Shown here: positions 1 to 13,051 of the stretch, piece after piece | How the letters are laid out: each line of letters begins with the position of its first letter | Numbering within the stretch: position 1 is the stretch's first letter | Origin: Anopheles merus | Taxonomy: Eukaryota; Arthropoda; Insecta; Diptera; Culicidae | Direction: 5' to 3' | NCBI RefSeq assembly: GCF_017562075.2 | Contig: NC_054082.1 | Span: 61,548,906-61,612,905, forward strand | Length of the DNA stretch: 64,000 bases | Notes under the pieces: model-generated | What the model saw: only the letters and a program-made list of their open reading frames with translations | Database searches by the model: none | What the model was told of the DNA's origin: nothing | Position numbers and translations under genes: made by a program

Positions 1-599
1 TCCTGTCTGATCGACCTGTCACTCGCATTGAACCACGCGGTTCTACACCACCGCTACGGAAAAAGGATCTTCTACACATATTTGCTCGCTTTTATCCTTT
101 TCGCCGGTCGTTCCTAGTGTATTTTCTGCAAGCCCTATCGATCGTCTTTTGTGAATATTGTTGGCAACAATTTTCTTTGTATTGTAGCCCCTACCCTGCT
201 CCCTAGCGTTGAGGTACAGTATTGTACGTTTATCATTCATCGCTCCTTTGCTCTCTCCAGTTGACCCCGTTCCCTTTCTCTCTTCTAGGTCCCTACACGA
301 TAGTTTTGTTGCTGACTGATGATCTATTCCGGACACAACAAGTTTATTGCGGTTCAGCCAATTCTGTAGCGCGCTTAGCAGCGATAAACTTATGATTCGC
401 AAGAGAACTCCTAATATCACTGAAACCCTGCGAGATATCATTAATGCGTAGGGAAGTCCGAAAGAAACCCTATCTACTGCAATGGTTACGTTCTCATTTA
501 CCTCTCCCTTTCCTTTTAGCCACGCAAACTTCCCATTCGTCTCATGGTTCAAACAACGTTTTGCCCTCTCACAACGCCATCGTATACCCGCGCCACAGC

Positions 600-2858
600 G
601 GTTCTCGAATGGTTCAACATTACCTTGTTTCGTACAAGCGACGACAGTGGTGACCGGCGCAAAGGTTGCGCAAGGGCCAAAAACTGTCCATCCGAGCCTA
701 GTTTTAGCAGCGATTGGCTCGTGGAATCTTCCTTCGATGCACCTCGATGGCTTTCCCAGATGCATGTTGTTCATGCCGATAAGGATCCGCGGCACTATCC
801 GACTGTACGAAGGAATGGGTAGCCCCTTGAGATGCGGATACTCTTCCGCCAAATCGTGGAGTGACAACGTCTGCGCTGGCAGATTCAGCTTTTCCAGAGT
901 GTGTATCTTGCGTAGGTCGTACACCGTGGCACCCTTGTGCACGCCAGATACCCGCAACGGAAGTTCCATCGAAAGAACGTCCCTGTGGGTTGTATCGTCG
1001 GTCCATCAACCGTACAGGGTGCGTAGTGCCTTCAATACCCAATTCCTCTATCAGCTCCCGATCAACAAATGTAGCTGATGAGCCTTCGTCTAGAAAGGCG
1101 AAGGTGTTGACCGTGTTGTCTTTACCGTAAACTGTGATGGGAATATAACGGAAAAGTGTATTAGTGTTTATCATAAAGTGGGTGTTAACCGAATGTTGTA
1201 TGCTTGCGCTCGTGCGTGGTGTATCGTCTTCACGGTGTAGTAGTTTGTGGTGTTGGCCTCTACATCCCGCTATGCCACAGGGTGTTCGAACGAAACATTC
1301 ACCCTTATGCTTTCCAAGGCAGGTATACATAGACGATATGTATTAACGTGTACGTGGCGTTCCTCTATTTTCAATTCAAGAAACCTGGCGCAATTTGCGA
1401 CATTGTGAAATGAATCGTAACAAAGTACGCACGTTTTGGCCTGATGTACGTTCACATGATGGTTTGTTAGTGTTCTGCGGACCGGTAGTTGTCGTGGCAG
1501 TTCGATATGTGGGGGTTTATCAAACGGGTTGACTTCGGTGCTAGCGGCCACCGCAATTTCGGTCAACCACTTGCCGAACTCTCCTACCGTTTTCCTTGGA
1601 AGCCTTGCTTTATGTCGAGCCCACTCCAAACGTCTTTCTGCGGATAGTTTTGCTGACAATTCCTTTAGCAGTGTTACGTTGCAGTCATATTCCTCCAGTC
1701 CGGAGGCCTTTATAGTAGCGCACATTTTGCGAACTACCTTGCCAAAGTTTGCCAAAGTTTCCAGTCGATCTGCTCGGACGGGAGGTAGCCTTCTCACTTT
1801 TTCTACCAGACTGTCCACTATAAGTTCTGGTCGACCATACTCCGTCCGCAGTATGTCGATGGCTTCCGCTAGACCATCTGGCAAAAGCAGTAGATGATCT
1901 ACGGAATCTAGTGCAGCTCCTTTAAGTGCCCTTTGTAGGCGGATCAAGTTTTCTTCGTCGTTAAACCCACAAGCAGCTGTAGATCTTTCATACGAAGTGA
2001 TGAACATGGGCCACTGTTCCACGGTTCCGGAAAATACAGGAAGTTCCTTGGGGGTGTTTTCCGCGCCGCCTTTTGGCTTGGCGTCAAGGGTGCATTGAAA
2101 AAATGCGCTCTGTGTACCCTCTAGTGGCTTAACCGTGGAGGTTGGCACCGTATGGTGCCGCCATCGCCACTGCTCCAGTCCTACATGACTGGCCGAAACA
2201 TTTTGTACGGTGCACCTTGATGGAGTCCTCTACCGCGCGTCTCCACTGCGCGTACTCACGTTCCATTGCAGCGGCTTGGTCTACCGCTATGGTCCGGTCG
2301 TAATCCGGAGGGATGCTGGCCGACGCCGGAGTTGAGGGTTGATTACCTCGATCCACTTTCGCCATCGCGCCTTCACTCCGTTGTGGTGAGACTGCTGCTG
2401 CTGTAGCTACCCGCGTTGCACCTACCGTTGCCGGTCCGATTCCAACGGAGTCGGTGTTGAACAACCCAAGCGGTCGTCGCCATCGCGATAAACAGTAGCA
2501 GTGGTTCCTAAGTGATCTGTTTCTCGCATCCAGATCTCCGTCTTTTCTGCATATTCACTTATCCGACTGTGGTGGTCAGAAATTTCTTCTTCCAGCTCCA
2601 GTTCGCAGAGCTGGAGCTCCAGCTCTTTCTGAGCTTTTCCACCTCAAATTTCCTCCTTAGGATTTCAAGGCGCTTCTTCTTAACTTCCAAACCTCGGGAT
2701 AAACTCGCGGATTGCGAGGCTACCTCATCTTTTGCCGCATCTTCCACGACGCTCACGCGCCTTCTTGGGGAAATGCCGGACATTTCGCCTAGCTGCTGCT
2801 GTGGGACTACCACTTCACAGCTTGCGTCCTGCTCTGCTCTTGCATCCATTTTCCGCAA
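600..2858 (-). pseudogene. gag-pol: B1 gag and protease, frameshifted
   Basis: On the - strand: MDARAEQDAS with a Lys/Glu coiled coil (2858-2560); a linker; the BEL gag domain (2060-1530) with LPVFSGTVEQWPMFITSYE, RLQRALKGAALD and LKELSAKLSAERRLEWAR; zinc knuckles CVLCYDSFHNVANC and CGIAGCRGQHHKLLH; retropepsin with FAFLDEGSSATFVD (about 1095); then HLKGLPIPSYSR and AAKTRLGWTVFGPC (about 800-650). Frames change near 2560, 2140, 1300 and 970. Downstream of about 650 the open frame continues to 43, but I cannot align it to BEL pol. That part may be rearranged or decayed. Confidence 0.82.
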
Positions 2859-3174
2859 CGACGGTTCTTCACGGCCTTGTAATGGTCACTCGCGGATTTG
2901 CACTACTCCCGACGGCGAGATTCACGTACGATTTATTACACGCGTAGTGTACAAACAATTACGAAGTTCGCGTCCCTACACTTGTTTAGCTACGCGTTGT
3001 TCACTAAACTCTCGACGGAGAGATTTACAAGATACTCGCGATTCTGCGTATCACTTCCCTAGAAGATTTAAATACGATTTAACAGTGTGGTGAACGAATT
3101 GATTTGTGAAGTGTAACCGACTGTATAACACTAAATTTGTGAAATGTTGCGAAAAGATTAAAAGAAGGTGAAAA

Positions 3175-3427
3175 TGTAGATATTTCGGTGTTGAAAATCA
3201 CAAATTTAGTTTTTATTCCTCCTTCTTAATCTGTGGCGCAAATAAGAGGTCGAAGGCGTTCCTTCGGCTCTATTTTACCGCTTCGTTTTCTCCGCCATCG
3301 CCCTTTCCGTTAGCAATGGAGGGCACTGTAGCCCTACGTTGACCTTTGCTGCGGAACCCTACAAAGTCGTATCATGACGAGAAATTGTGTGGCTCCACCA
3401 ATGTAAACAAACGACGTTGTCACAACA
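3175..3427 (-). repeat. B1 5' LTR
   Basis: 253 bp. On the - strand TGTTGTGACAACG to AATATCTACA, with GGAATAAAAAC near the end as a poly(A) signal. The outer boundary is fixed by the start of H2L homology. The inner boundary is inferred from the TG...CA ends. Confidence 0.65.
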
Positions 3428-5508
3428 CTGCTTCTGATAGTAAAATGCTTCTGATAAATAAAATAAATATGCTTCTGATAGGTCTGGTAGTAATAGTCAA
3501 TCTGATTGTAAACATAACCCCGGAGGGAAAATGGGGGTATATTGGGTTGACAACACCAAATGGAAAGGGCCCCTCAATCGACGGGATCATCAACGGGGCC
3601 CCCAAATGGCCGTGGCAATGGAGATTGTTCTTCGTATTATGGCTGTATATGGCTGTATGTAGATGCAGCTGTAACGGTTTTTGGTCTTGTTGTATTCACA
3701 AAATTGAAATAGTCGATAAAAACCATATATAAATGAACATGGTCCATAGGTTCTTTGAGTATTTTTATACCCCCGCTTCCTCCTAACTGAAACCTTTCCC
3801 ATTTCCCTTTCCCTTCGGTCCACAAATTTGATGTGTTCGATTAGGATCAAGAATGAAAATTTTAGTTTTTGCATTAAAAGACACACACAATCCACTATCC
3901 CAGGCCAGGAATTTGAATACCATTTTTCGTGTGAAACAGCTGTCTGCTTTCGGCACACAATCGCAAAGCGGTAGCAGGGGCCCCGTATACAAGAACAAGA
4001 CGGTTCATCCCAGTCAAGAGCGCACACAATGACATCGATTTAACCATTTCTCGAATGAAACCTCAACCCACTGAAGCACCGTTGACCCAAACGACCTTCT
4101 TAGGCTTTTTAAAGCGACGCGAGCTTGGTGTCATTTTTTCCTGCTAATTTCTCCGGCTATGAGCCGGTGTATTGAAATTTTGTTTAGGGGCCTTTAAATT
4201 TTTGTCTGTGTACGATGTGTGCTTGTGGCTGTTTCAACGGGTTTTCTTTGTGATTAAACGCAGCGCTGTTCTGTGTTCCGTGCATTGGATTTTAGCAGCA
4301 TGTGTCTCCGCGTTTTTTTGGTGAGCTCGTGCACCGACCATCCACACCAAGACACCAAATGGACGGGGCCCCTTATTGATGGGGCCCCTTAAAGACGGGG
4401 CCCCTTATTGATGGGGCCTCCTTACCGATGGGGGCCCTTACCGACGGGGCCCCTTCATCGAAGAGTCCACTTAATCGTTGGGGCCCCGTAAACCACCTTT
4501 GAGTTTTGGCTTCAGTATAGCTGTAACGGTTTTTTATCTTGTCTTCACGCAAAAAGTTGTATGTAAATAGTGATAAAACATCATTTTAATATTAACATGG
4601 CCCAGTTTCTTTTTGGACATATGAATACCACCCCTTCCCGATTTCCCCTATTTGTCAGTTGACCACAAAAGTTGAGTAGGGCCCCGCGTGAAAATTTAAG
4701 GTTTTGCGTTAAAAGCAGGCACGCTCCACGATCTCAGGCTTGAGATGTGAATACCATTTTTCGCGTGAAAACACCTGTCTGTTTTCGGCACACATCTGCA
4801 AAACAAGTATAGGGGCCGCAAGACAAGCGCAAGCACGTTTCATCCCAGCCAAATTGAAAAAGGCGCACACATCGATATCGATGGAATCGTTTCTCGAATG
4901 AAACCTCTACAAACTGGAGCACCGTGCTTGCTTGATGTTAGTCAATTTTTCCTGCTAATTTACCGGCTACGGTGTGTTGATATTGTGTTTCGGGGCCTTT
5001 AAATTTTTGTTTGGGTGTGTTGTATGCTTGTGTTGTGTAACGGGGTTTCGGTGGTAGTTAAGCGCAGCGTTCTGTGCATTCCATTTTAGCAGCAAGTAGC
5101 TCTGCGTGGTTTTGGGTTGGGCGTTTCGTGCACAGGCCACCACACCAGCAAAAATTGACGGTTTCTCGCTCTGTCCAATACTTTGCGCCAACGATGATGA
5201 GGTATTGATTTGAGCAGTGCACCTTGATGCAAGTATTGGCAGATTTCTTAGAACATTTAATGTGCTGCTTTGAATAGTATGGGGCCCCGGTTTTCTGCAG
5301 TTCGGGGCCCTTGACAAAATACAGTGAGTAAAGCGATGGGAAAAATGAAATTAATCAAAAAATGAGTCTTTTTGAAACAGATGATAAAAGTCCCATCCAG
5401 GGGGGGGGGGAGAATCGGTACGAAGTCGAACATCCACAATGAGGGTCCCCCTAGATCGCCGGGGCCCCTGGCGGCCGCCCAGTCCGCCCACCGTTTAACG
5501 CGCCACTG
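3428..5508. mobile_element. H2L: inverted second copy of the GGGGCCCC hAT element, host of B1
   Basis: Reverse complement of roughly 29868-31955. It ends at 5508 in CGCCACTG, the inverse of CAGTGGCG, next to G2 RT. The expected duplication is GTTCCAGC (5509-5516). At 3427/3428 homology stops exactly where the B1 LTR begins, so B1 was inserted into H2L and the remaining H2L lies left of the window. It carries the GGGGCCCC unit run at 4370-4500 and no ORF. Confidence 0.88.
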
Positions 5509-5605
5509 GTTCCAGCTAGCATTGTGTCGATCAGTTGCTGAAAAGCTGCTGGAGCAACCTTTATGCCTGGTGGGAGGAGATTATAGTAGTATAGGCTACG
5601 ATGCG
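5509..5605 (-). pseudogene. pol: G2 RT continuation fragment
   Basis: The - strand codes for the RT segment that follows the finger/palm portion at 44996 (LLPPGIK, then APAAFQQLIDTMLAG). It is only 97 bp long, trapped between B2's 3' LTR (from 5606) and H2L (to 5508). The first five bases of the + strand flank beside B2, 5601-5605, are the ATGCG duplication. Confidence 0.85.
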
Positions 5606-5830
5606 TGTAGGAAAATGAAACCAACGCGGAATAATTTCTTGCCGAAACGATTTATTTTAGTTTGCCAAAAAATTTGTCTAGATTCCGCGAGTGGTTTGAA
5701 AAGGGCGCAAATCTTGTCCTGCGCTCTTTTATAGCTTTTCCCTCGTCACTTCGTGTCCTAATAGGATTGCGCTGGTGTCCGTTAACCCTCCTGGTTTAAT
5801 ACAGGTCGTTCAGTTCGCTATGTGACAACA
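5606..5830 (-). repeat. B2 3' LTR
   Basis: A 225-bp LTR matching 44764-44990 with about six small differences. On the - strand it is preceded by the purine-rich CTTGGGGAACAA (5831-5842), probably the polypurine tract. Confidence 0.9.
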
Positions 5831-6025
5831 TTGTTCCCCAAGTGTTCCACAGTTTAACTATCACATCAACTGTGGCAGCACTTCCTCATCGCACCTGTCA
5901 CTTTAGCGCGTGCCTTTGTTTATATTTTTTCGCAACCTCGTGCTATCCAGTCTATGTTTCTTTACGGCTTGAGCGAAATCGAGAGTTTTTTTTTGTTTAA
6001 ATTCAATCACACTGCTGTGTCAAAA

Positions 6026-7779
6026 CTATTCTTCGTTCCTACGTCCAATAATGCTAATTTGTGCGCGGATCGAACGTAGGTAGTGTTCCGGTTTGTACAG
6101 TGGCTTGCCTAACCTGACCATCTTTAGCCCCGGTAGTGGTGGCTCTAAAGATATAACGCGACCCTTCGGCCAGAAGTTTCTGGGGAGATTATTATCCGCA
6201 ATTACAACTAAATCTCCTACCTCGAGTGGTCGTACGTGTTGGAACCACTTGGTTCGCGGGTGAGAGTCGGTAAGTATTCTGCCAACCATTTCTTCCAGAA
6301 CACATCCACCGCGTGCTGTGCCATCTTCCAAGACGATTTTAGAGCCGCGGGGCTGTCGCAGAACACAGCCGGCGGCTTACTTCCGTCTGGAGTCCCAAGT
6401 AGCAATAGTTTCGGCGTCATAGGCTCCGTCATCTCGTCATCCAGCAGCACGTAGGTAAGTGGCCTCGAGTTCAGTATCAGCTCGATTTCCGCAAAGGTAG
6501 ATGCAAAAATTTCGTCCGTTGGTCTTTTAGGAAACACGAACTGATTCGCACCTTCTTCACCGAGCGCACTAAACGTTCCCAGCAGCCGCCAAAGTGGGGA
6601 GCCCCGGGGGGTTGAAGCTCCATTTTGTTTGCGGTCCGCAAAATACCGTCATCATTGCGTCGTGGTCGATCTCCTGCGCTGCTTCGTCCAACTCTCGCGA
6701 AGTACCCACGAAATTAGTCCCTCGGTCGCTGATGATTTCGAGCGGGGTTCCACGTCTAGCGATGAAGCGTCGGATGGCTAGGATACACGAGGCGGTGTTA
6801 AGGGATGCCGCTATTTCCAGATGGACCGCCCGACTCGTAAGGCAGGTAAATATGACGCCCCATCGTTTTCTACCCGTCGTCCGACGGCGACTAGAAAGGG
6901 CCCGAAGTAGTCTATACCTGTGAACGAGAAAGCATTCTGACCCACTGCGACCCGTTGAAGCGGCAAATTACCCATTAAAGGCGGTTCCGGGCGCGCGTTG
7001 TCCACCTTGCATTTCTGGCAGCTTATCCTTATGCGACGGTATTCCCCCAGGATTTTTGGGATGTAGTATCGCATCCTTAGTGCAGCCAAAGCTGTACCGT
7101 GATTCACGTGTTTGTACCTGGCGTGGTACGCTTGCATCAAGAGATCGGTTCCGTACTCCTTCCTAGGCAGGATTATAGGATTGCGGGAAGGTTCGCTGAT
7201 TCCCACGCACTCGGTTAGCCGTCGTCTAAGGTTGGCGATAGTTTGTATAGACTGCTGCCTTTGTCAATCCTCTTCTTCCACGGATGCTTTATCAGCTCAC
7301 GATTTTTCAGCTGTTGCATCTCACGACGATACGCCTTATGCTGTATGAATCGTATTAATATACGCTCCGCCTCCGCTAGCTCGTCCTGCGTCAGCGGCCC
7401 GTTCATTTTCAGCTCCTTCTTCACTAGATGAAGCATGTTTGTTATGAAGCGCGTCACAAACGCCATAGCCCTCAGCGCTCCATCTGGAAAACCGTTCCAA
7501 ATGAATTAGCGGCCTCTCTGCTAGGTGATGGTTCATTCCTTTCCGCAGCTCTTCACTGGTACGTTGTGGTACCCCTTCTTGATTCGGCCAGGCGCTTTCC
7601 GACTTCCAAAGGAACGACGGCCCACGGAACCACCGCCCTTGCGCTGACAAGTCTGGTCGTTTGCTCCATTTTGTGCCCTCGTCTGCTACGTTCAGCTTGG
7701 TCGGAACCCATCGCCATTGATCCAGATTGGTTCCTTCTAGCAGCTCTCCTATACGGAATGCTACAAATTGGTTGTAGCG
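6026..7779 (-). pseudogene. pol: B2 pol 3' part (RNase H end, integrase), frameshifted
   Basis: Begins in RNase H just beyond the H1 insertion (VAFRIGELLEGT, then KLNVADEGTKWSKRPDLS). There is a frameshift near 7480. The helical spacer follows (MAFVTRFITNMLH), then a frameshift near 7215. The integrase zinc-binding region comes next (HARYKHVNHGTALAALR, CQKCK), with the core catalytic pieces GIDYFGPF and SDRGTNF (about 6900-6720). More frameshifts occur near 6840 and 6580. LILNSRPLTYV and the C-terminal domain with EVGDLVVIADNN (to 6026) end the element. At least four frame breaks make it inactive. The 5831-6025 stretch is 3' untranslated sequence. Confidence 0.9.
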
Positions 7780-8449
7780 TAGACATGGGCAAAATGATTC
7801 TTTGCGACGATTCGAGCGAGCTGGCTCTTTTGCTTACTGCGAATCACGAGCGAGCGGTGATTCGTCCGCTCGCGCTAGCCATATATTAGCAATTGGACAG
7901 GATATATAGGTAATATCTTTCGTGAGGTATTACTTAATTAATGCAGATTGTTCTCGAATAATAGAGTATATAGTTAATGGTGAGAAAAAATCAATACACA
8001 AAATACACATATTTTACATCTTCGATGGGAGCACAACAACCACTAATGAGTTTTCATCTCATTAATTGTGCTCCTCATTTTTTTCATCCGTGGCATTTGT
8101 TCATAAATGAAATAATGATCTTTTTAGACAATGGCTATAATCAGGCAGGAAGAAAAAACAAAATGTCACTCTGTGAACGAATGTTACAAAAATCATTATA
8201 ATAGTAAGTATTTAAGCAATAAGGCAAAGCCGACCTCCTGTATAAAAAAAACAGCGTGAGGCAATTAAAACCCTTTTTTTGTTACAAAACGACTTATATT
8301 ATTTATCGTAATAACTGGTTTCCTACAGCGAACACAGCGAAACAATTCAGGTTAGGTGATAATTATTATAACTGCTATAAATCCATTTTGTGTACGTCGA
8401 AATATACCTTGCTTTTTTAAATCAGCTGTTTATCAGCGGCTCTACAACC

Positions 8450-8964
8450 TAGCACGCTATCGCACTGTCTATCAAAAATATGTAGCGAGAAGATCAGGGT
8501 AGCTCGCGAGCGGCCTGGATGCTTAAAATCCATGCATAAAAAAACAGCCAAGCTCGCGAGCGCACTGCCTATCCAAAATCCATGCATAAAAAACAGCCTA
8601 GCTCGTGAGCGCCCTGCCCATCCAAAATACGTAGCGAGAAGATCAGGGTAGCTCATGAGCGACCTGTTGGTCCAAAATCCATTCATAAAAAACAGCCTAG
8701 CTCGCGAGCGCCAACATGCATAGTGAGAGGATTAAGCTAGCTCGCGAGCGCGCTGCCTGGACAAAATACGTAGTGAGAAGAAAAGGGGCGCTCGCGAGCT
8801 ACCTTGTTCTTCTCAGTATGTATTTTGGATGGGCAGCGCGCTCGCGAGCTAGGCTGTTTTTTTATGCATGGATTTGGATAGGCAGTGCGCTCGCGAGCTA
8901 CCCTGATCTTCTCGCTACGTATTTTGGATGGGCAGGGCGCTCGCGAGCTAGGCTGTTTTTTATG
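8450..8964. repeat. H1 palindrome array, left arm
   Basis: CTCGCGAG, a perfect 8-bp palindrome, recurs at 8503, 8553, 8701, 8741, 8791, 8841, 8890 and 8940. Two degenerate versions (CTCGTGAG, CTCATGAG) lie near 8602 and 8652, so spacing is close to 50 bp. The intervening 40 bp alternate between a CCAAAATCCATGCATAAAAAACAG type and a CCAAAATACGTAGCGAGAAGATCAG type. Units left of about 8780 and right of it face opposite ways, making a long imperfect fold-back. Confidence 0.9.
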
Positions 8965-8968
8965 CATG

Positions 8969-9392
8969 TGTAGTGATATGAAATCTTCTAACTACCCAAA
9001 AGAATAATGTGGCTTGAATTTGTGTAGTTACTTGGAGTTTATTTCTTCTATGTTAACTCGGGCAGCGTTTCCTCTTAGCTCGGACTTTTGTTAATGATTC
9101 TAAACCTCAACTTATCCTTAATTTATACTCACTCGTTCGCGCCAAAATTCCTTAATCCTATTCCTCATTGGCTAATCCTAATTATCGCCTATTTTACTAT
9201 TTCCTATTTCCTATCTTATGCTATTCTATTCTATCCTACGTGTAACCTTAATTGTAGATGTATGTGTGTAAATGTATATATGCATAATTAAAATCTAACT
9301 ATGTGTATGTGTGTAAGTGTATATGTGTATAATTTAAACCTAGCTAGCTATAATTATTCTTTGCGCGTTTTGCCTATCTTGCAGGCGCTACA
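8969..9392 (-). repeat. G3 3' LTR (duplication unit 1)
   Basis: A 424-bp LTR, TGTAGTGATATG to GGCGCTACA on the + strand. The pyrimidine run at 9393-9404 is the element's polypurine tract on the - strand. A 67-codon open frame inside occurs in all three LTR copies but has no recognisable product. Confidence 0.93.
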
Positions 9393-9422
9393 CCTCCCCC
9401 CTTTAGAAATGAAAAGCGTATG

Positions 9423-10977
9423 CTTTTTATCCCTTAATTAATCTATTTTTATGCACTGTACTTAGTTTGTTTGTATTTGTATTCGTTATTGTACAGTTAA
9501 CATTATCTAACTTTACTACTATGTACGGTCCTAAGCATATCGGATCTAATTTTTTCTATTTTCGTTTTTTAGATAAACCGCATCTCCTATTTTTATGATA
9601 AGGGGGTTTACATTATTATTTGCTCTAATCTGTCTTCTTTTTTTGCTCAATTAAATTTTTACGCGCTATTTCGCTTGATTTTTGCAATTTGAATTTAATT
9701 TCACTAAAATATGCATCATAATTGTATACTGGTTCAATATTACCATGGCATAAATCTTGGGGAAGAATTGCTTTTTTTCCACATATTAATTCGTATGGGC
9801 TATAGTTCGTATCTGTATGAGGTGTTGTGTTATAATTAAATTCGTAAAATTTTAGCCAATCATCCCAATTGTCACCATGCTCATTTGTAAATGCTCTTAA
9901 GTATTCATTGAGTGTTCTGTGGTTTCTTTCCAAGGAACCTATGGTTTCTGGGTGATAGGCAGTGGCAAAAGTCTGCTTGATCCCCAGCAACTCCGCTACC
10001 TTTTTAATACCTCGTTATTGTATTCAAGGCCTTGATCCGATTTCATCTCAAGAAACCTCCCGTATTTTAATATGCAGTTCTCAACCATGGCCCTAGCTAT
10101 CGTGTTCGCTTCTTTGTTTTCTGTTGGAATAAGAACAATGTATTTCGAGAGTTCACATTGCATTGTAACGATGTATCTATGATTTTTATTGGTTTTCGGC
10201 AAGGGACCCACTGTGTCTATACAGACTACTTCGAAAGGCTTTAAAGGTGTAGTCGTAACAGCACTTTTTTCTTTTGTATGTCTTACGATTTTGTTCACTT
10301 TGCATACTTTGCAGCCTCTAACGTAATTTTTAATTTCTTCCTTCATATTCTTCCATTTATATTTTTCTATAATTTTGAGGTATAATCGATACTGTCCGAC
10401 ATGTCCTCCCGAAGGTGACATGTGATAGTTTTCTAAAATATTTGCTATTTCCTCCTTTTTTGAAATCCATTTTGGTGGAATAAAAGCAATGATCTCTAAA
10501 CCGGAAATGGCATTATCTGCGATTTCCTTTATGGTGTGAAAAGAGTATTGCTTGAATAGGGGATCTTCTAATGAAATTGCAATTTTGTCACGATTGTATT
10601 CTTTTGCTATTTGTTGTACTTTTAGAAGAGCAGACTCTAGCGCCTGACTTCCATCTTCATAACAATGAATTGTTGTATTTCCTAACTCCTTGTTGTAATT
10701 ATTATTGAAAACTGTTATTTTGATTTTGCCATATTCTGTTTTTGACAGGATTTTCAAAAGTTTGTTTACTTCTGTTGGGTTTTCTGTTTGCCAAAGTGTA
10801 GGTTTAGTTATGGAATCTTTTTCATCTTCGTTTAATTCTGGAGGAGGCTTGAAATTGTTCAGTCTTGTCATTGCTCTTGTTTTCACTGCTAGTAGTGATT
10901 TATCATTTGTTTCGTTTGCATTATTCTTTTGCATAAGCTTCAACTTGTCTGAATCAATGACAATTCTCGATAGTGCG
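9423..10977 (-). pseudogene. pol: G3 integrase, duplication unit 1
   Basis: Starts ALSRIVIDSDK. Integrase zinc-binding region (HMSPSGGHVGQYRLY, then CKVCKVNK), core with VCIDTVGPLP, MKSDQGLEYNN and HPETIGSLERNHRTL (the D,D,E residues), and C-terminus to the terminal KNRLIKG-like end. The frame breaks near 9993 in a T run (five T here, six in unit 2) and again near 9625. The first 330 residues are open. Confidence 0.9.
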
Positions 10978-13051
10978 TGTGAGGAACATTCCACACCGTC
11001 TAGACAGGTCTAATTTCGATACGCACACGCACTGCCCAGTACCGGAATAGCTAACGCCAAAACGGACTGCGGCTGCAGTGTGCAATAAGAGACGCGTGTC
11101 CGCGACTTTATCGAATGGTTCCCACTTTTTGCCACCTTACAAAATAACAGGGAACCGATGACAATTTTGGTTCCCACAACAAAATGCAACTTTGGCAAAA
11201 CGGCTCCAGGTATCTCGCCTGACGTGAAACTAATGAAATTAATAAATAGAACGCATCGTGTCCGGAACGAGGACAGTGATGTATGAAGAAACAAACTAAA
11301 AGGTTCTATTCAGTGTTGACTATCCATAATATCACAATGGTGTTTCTAAGATATTACATGGCGACCGTGACAGGACATAACAAGGAAGTGAACAGTCATA
11401 TGGAAGAGTGAAAATGTAAAAACAAAAGCAAGAACAATGTGATACGTACAACGGTATCGTAAAGCGTAAGTGTTGTATTATTACAACAGTAATAAAGTAT
11501 TGCGACCATAACCGGCAATCGACGGAAAGTGAAAAAAGTGTTAAATGTGCAATTTTTACGGAACATTCATCAACGCAGCTGGCGCAAGTAACCCATAGGT
11601 AAAAAAAAATAATAACGATGAAAGAACATCTACAAGCAAGTTCAGTGCAGTGCAGAATGAAAAATTAAAAACATTTAGTGCAGTGTAAGTGCAAAATGAA
11701 TGTTTTATTGATGAACAAACATTATCCGTACACAGTGTTGTGAGAACCTATCCCAATGTGTTAAAACGTATGAACGCTCTTGCGATCGATTTACCAACGT
11801 TGAAATGAGAAACGATGAAAGCTTAAAAAAAAAGCTAACTGTTCACAATAATCCACAATACAGCACAGATTTATAAAATGGGTAACGACGCATCAAACCC
11901 TAAAGCTAATGTCAATGGTGATAATGATCTTACCATTATTCAAACACAAAATGTTCACTCAGAGCAGCATGAAACCCATGAGTTAAAACTGAACATCGTG
12001 CTGATACTTCTTGCTATCATACTCATGCAAAAACTAATTAAAACCATTTTCAAAATATTGAAAACTCTAGCAAAACGTGATACAATCAATAACATGCAAC
12101 TGCCTATATAATTTAAATCATTTTGGTAATCTATACGATTCATGGAGCAAGTGATATGAAATAACAAACAGCAGTGCTAAACAAGTTGTGGTCAACGAGA
12201 TGTGACTAGCATGATTGAATGGAACAACTGTTCCCAACCTGGAAGACTGAAATAAAAGGCGAGAAAAGGCCAATATGGATTGGTAGACGAGAATGGACAA
12301 GTGTCTCAACCCCGACAAGACATCGAGTGACGACTGATGACATCGCAAAACTTCACATCTAACATCGAGTATGTACCTAGCACCGATTTAACACCTAGCA
12401 CCGGTAAAAATGCAGCGTAGCATCATCATCAGCAGCAGCAACAATAAATACAAGTTATGTATTTAAACAAGGTACCGTGATTTCAAAATTTTACTGATGA
12501 GGCTGCGTAAATTTGCAAAAGCAGCAGAAAAAAGATAGTTTAAGAATATACTCCCCTTGCATGACAGATACAAATAAGATATCAAATTAATCCACATCAA
12601 ACGTAAGAGGCAAAAATGACAAAAACAAATTTTAACGTAAATTCGAAGACAAGCCAAGCACTAGAGCTTGCGATTCATAAGATATTCCTAAAAACAAAGA
12701 AACAAAAAATAGTAATAATAATAACAAATTTAAATATCATTACCTTTAAACAATTTACGAAGCAGCAAACGAATCTATTTTCAATACTGATTTTATCTTA
12801 TATAATCCCACTAGATTGAGAAGAAGGTTTAATAACCCCTCCAGAAAACTATATTTGGCGTATAAATCCAGGACAAAGAGCAATAACATATGAATAAAAA
12901 AAAATGTAAAACCATGTTAGAAATTAATAGAAAAAACATCTTAAAGTAAAATATCGATCAATTTAAGATTTAAAATCATTTAAATGAACTAAAACTAACA
13001 AAAATTACAAAAATGGCAAAATTTGATCTTGAAATAGCCATAGGTCTTGTA
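10978..13051 (+). mobile_element. Duplicated 5' part of G4
   Basis: LTR 10978-11358, primer-binding site 11359-11372, leader with the small ORF 11878-12111, and the first 13 codons of gag (13013-13051), cut off by the tandem-duplication junction. It has no 3' end of its own. Confidence 0.95.
11878..12111 (+). CDS. G4 leader mini-ORF, duplicate
   Basis: The same 77-codon frame as 17637-17870, in the first tandem unit. Same MGNDAS start, hydrophobic helix and basic tail. Confidence 0.55.
   Translation: MGNDASNPKANVNGDNDLTIIQTQNVHSEQHETHELKLNIVLILLAIILMQKLIKTIFKILKTLAKRDTINNMQLPI

Larger units (their letters stand above)
1..3427 (-). mobile_element. B1: BEL/Pao element, 5' part
   Basis: On the - strand: LTR 3427-3175, leader to about 2859, gag and protease to about 600, then sequence I cannot match to pol down to the window edge. 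B1 is inserted in H2L; the duplication should begin CTGCT (3428-3432). Confidence 0.8.

Noticed and set aside
43..600. Open frame continuing B1 protease to the left edge
   Set aside because: Beyond about 650 the residues do not match BEL pol or anything I recognise, so I did not call a domain there.
7428..7889. 153-codon + strand ORF, repeated at 13187-13648
   Set aside because: It is antisense to B2 pol and crosses the B2/H1 border; its repetition is due to the tandem duplication.
8450..8964. CRISPR-like array of regularly spaced palindromes
   Set aside because: The 'spacers' are two repeated types, not unique sequences, and the array sits inside a hAT-type element in a eukaryotic genome with no cas genes.
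8717..8973. Open frames on both strands through the palindrome array
   Set aside because: They arise from the 50-bp repeat having no stops in some frames; a one-base difference between the duplicated arrays changes the frame.
11010..11294. 94-codon - strand ORF, present three times
   Set aside because: It lies antisense within the G4 LTR; the three copies are the three LTRs, not a conserved gene.
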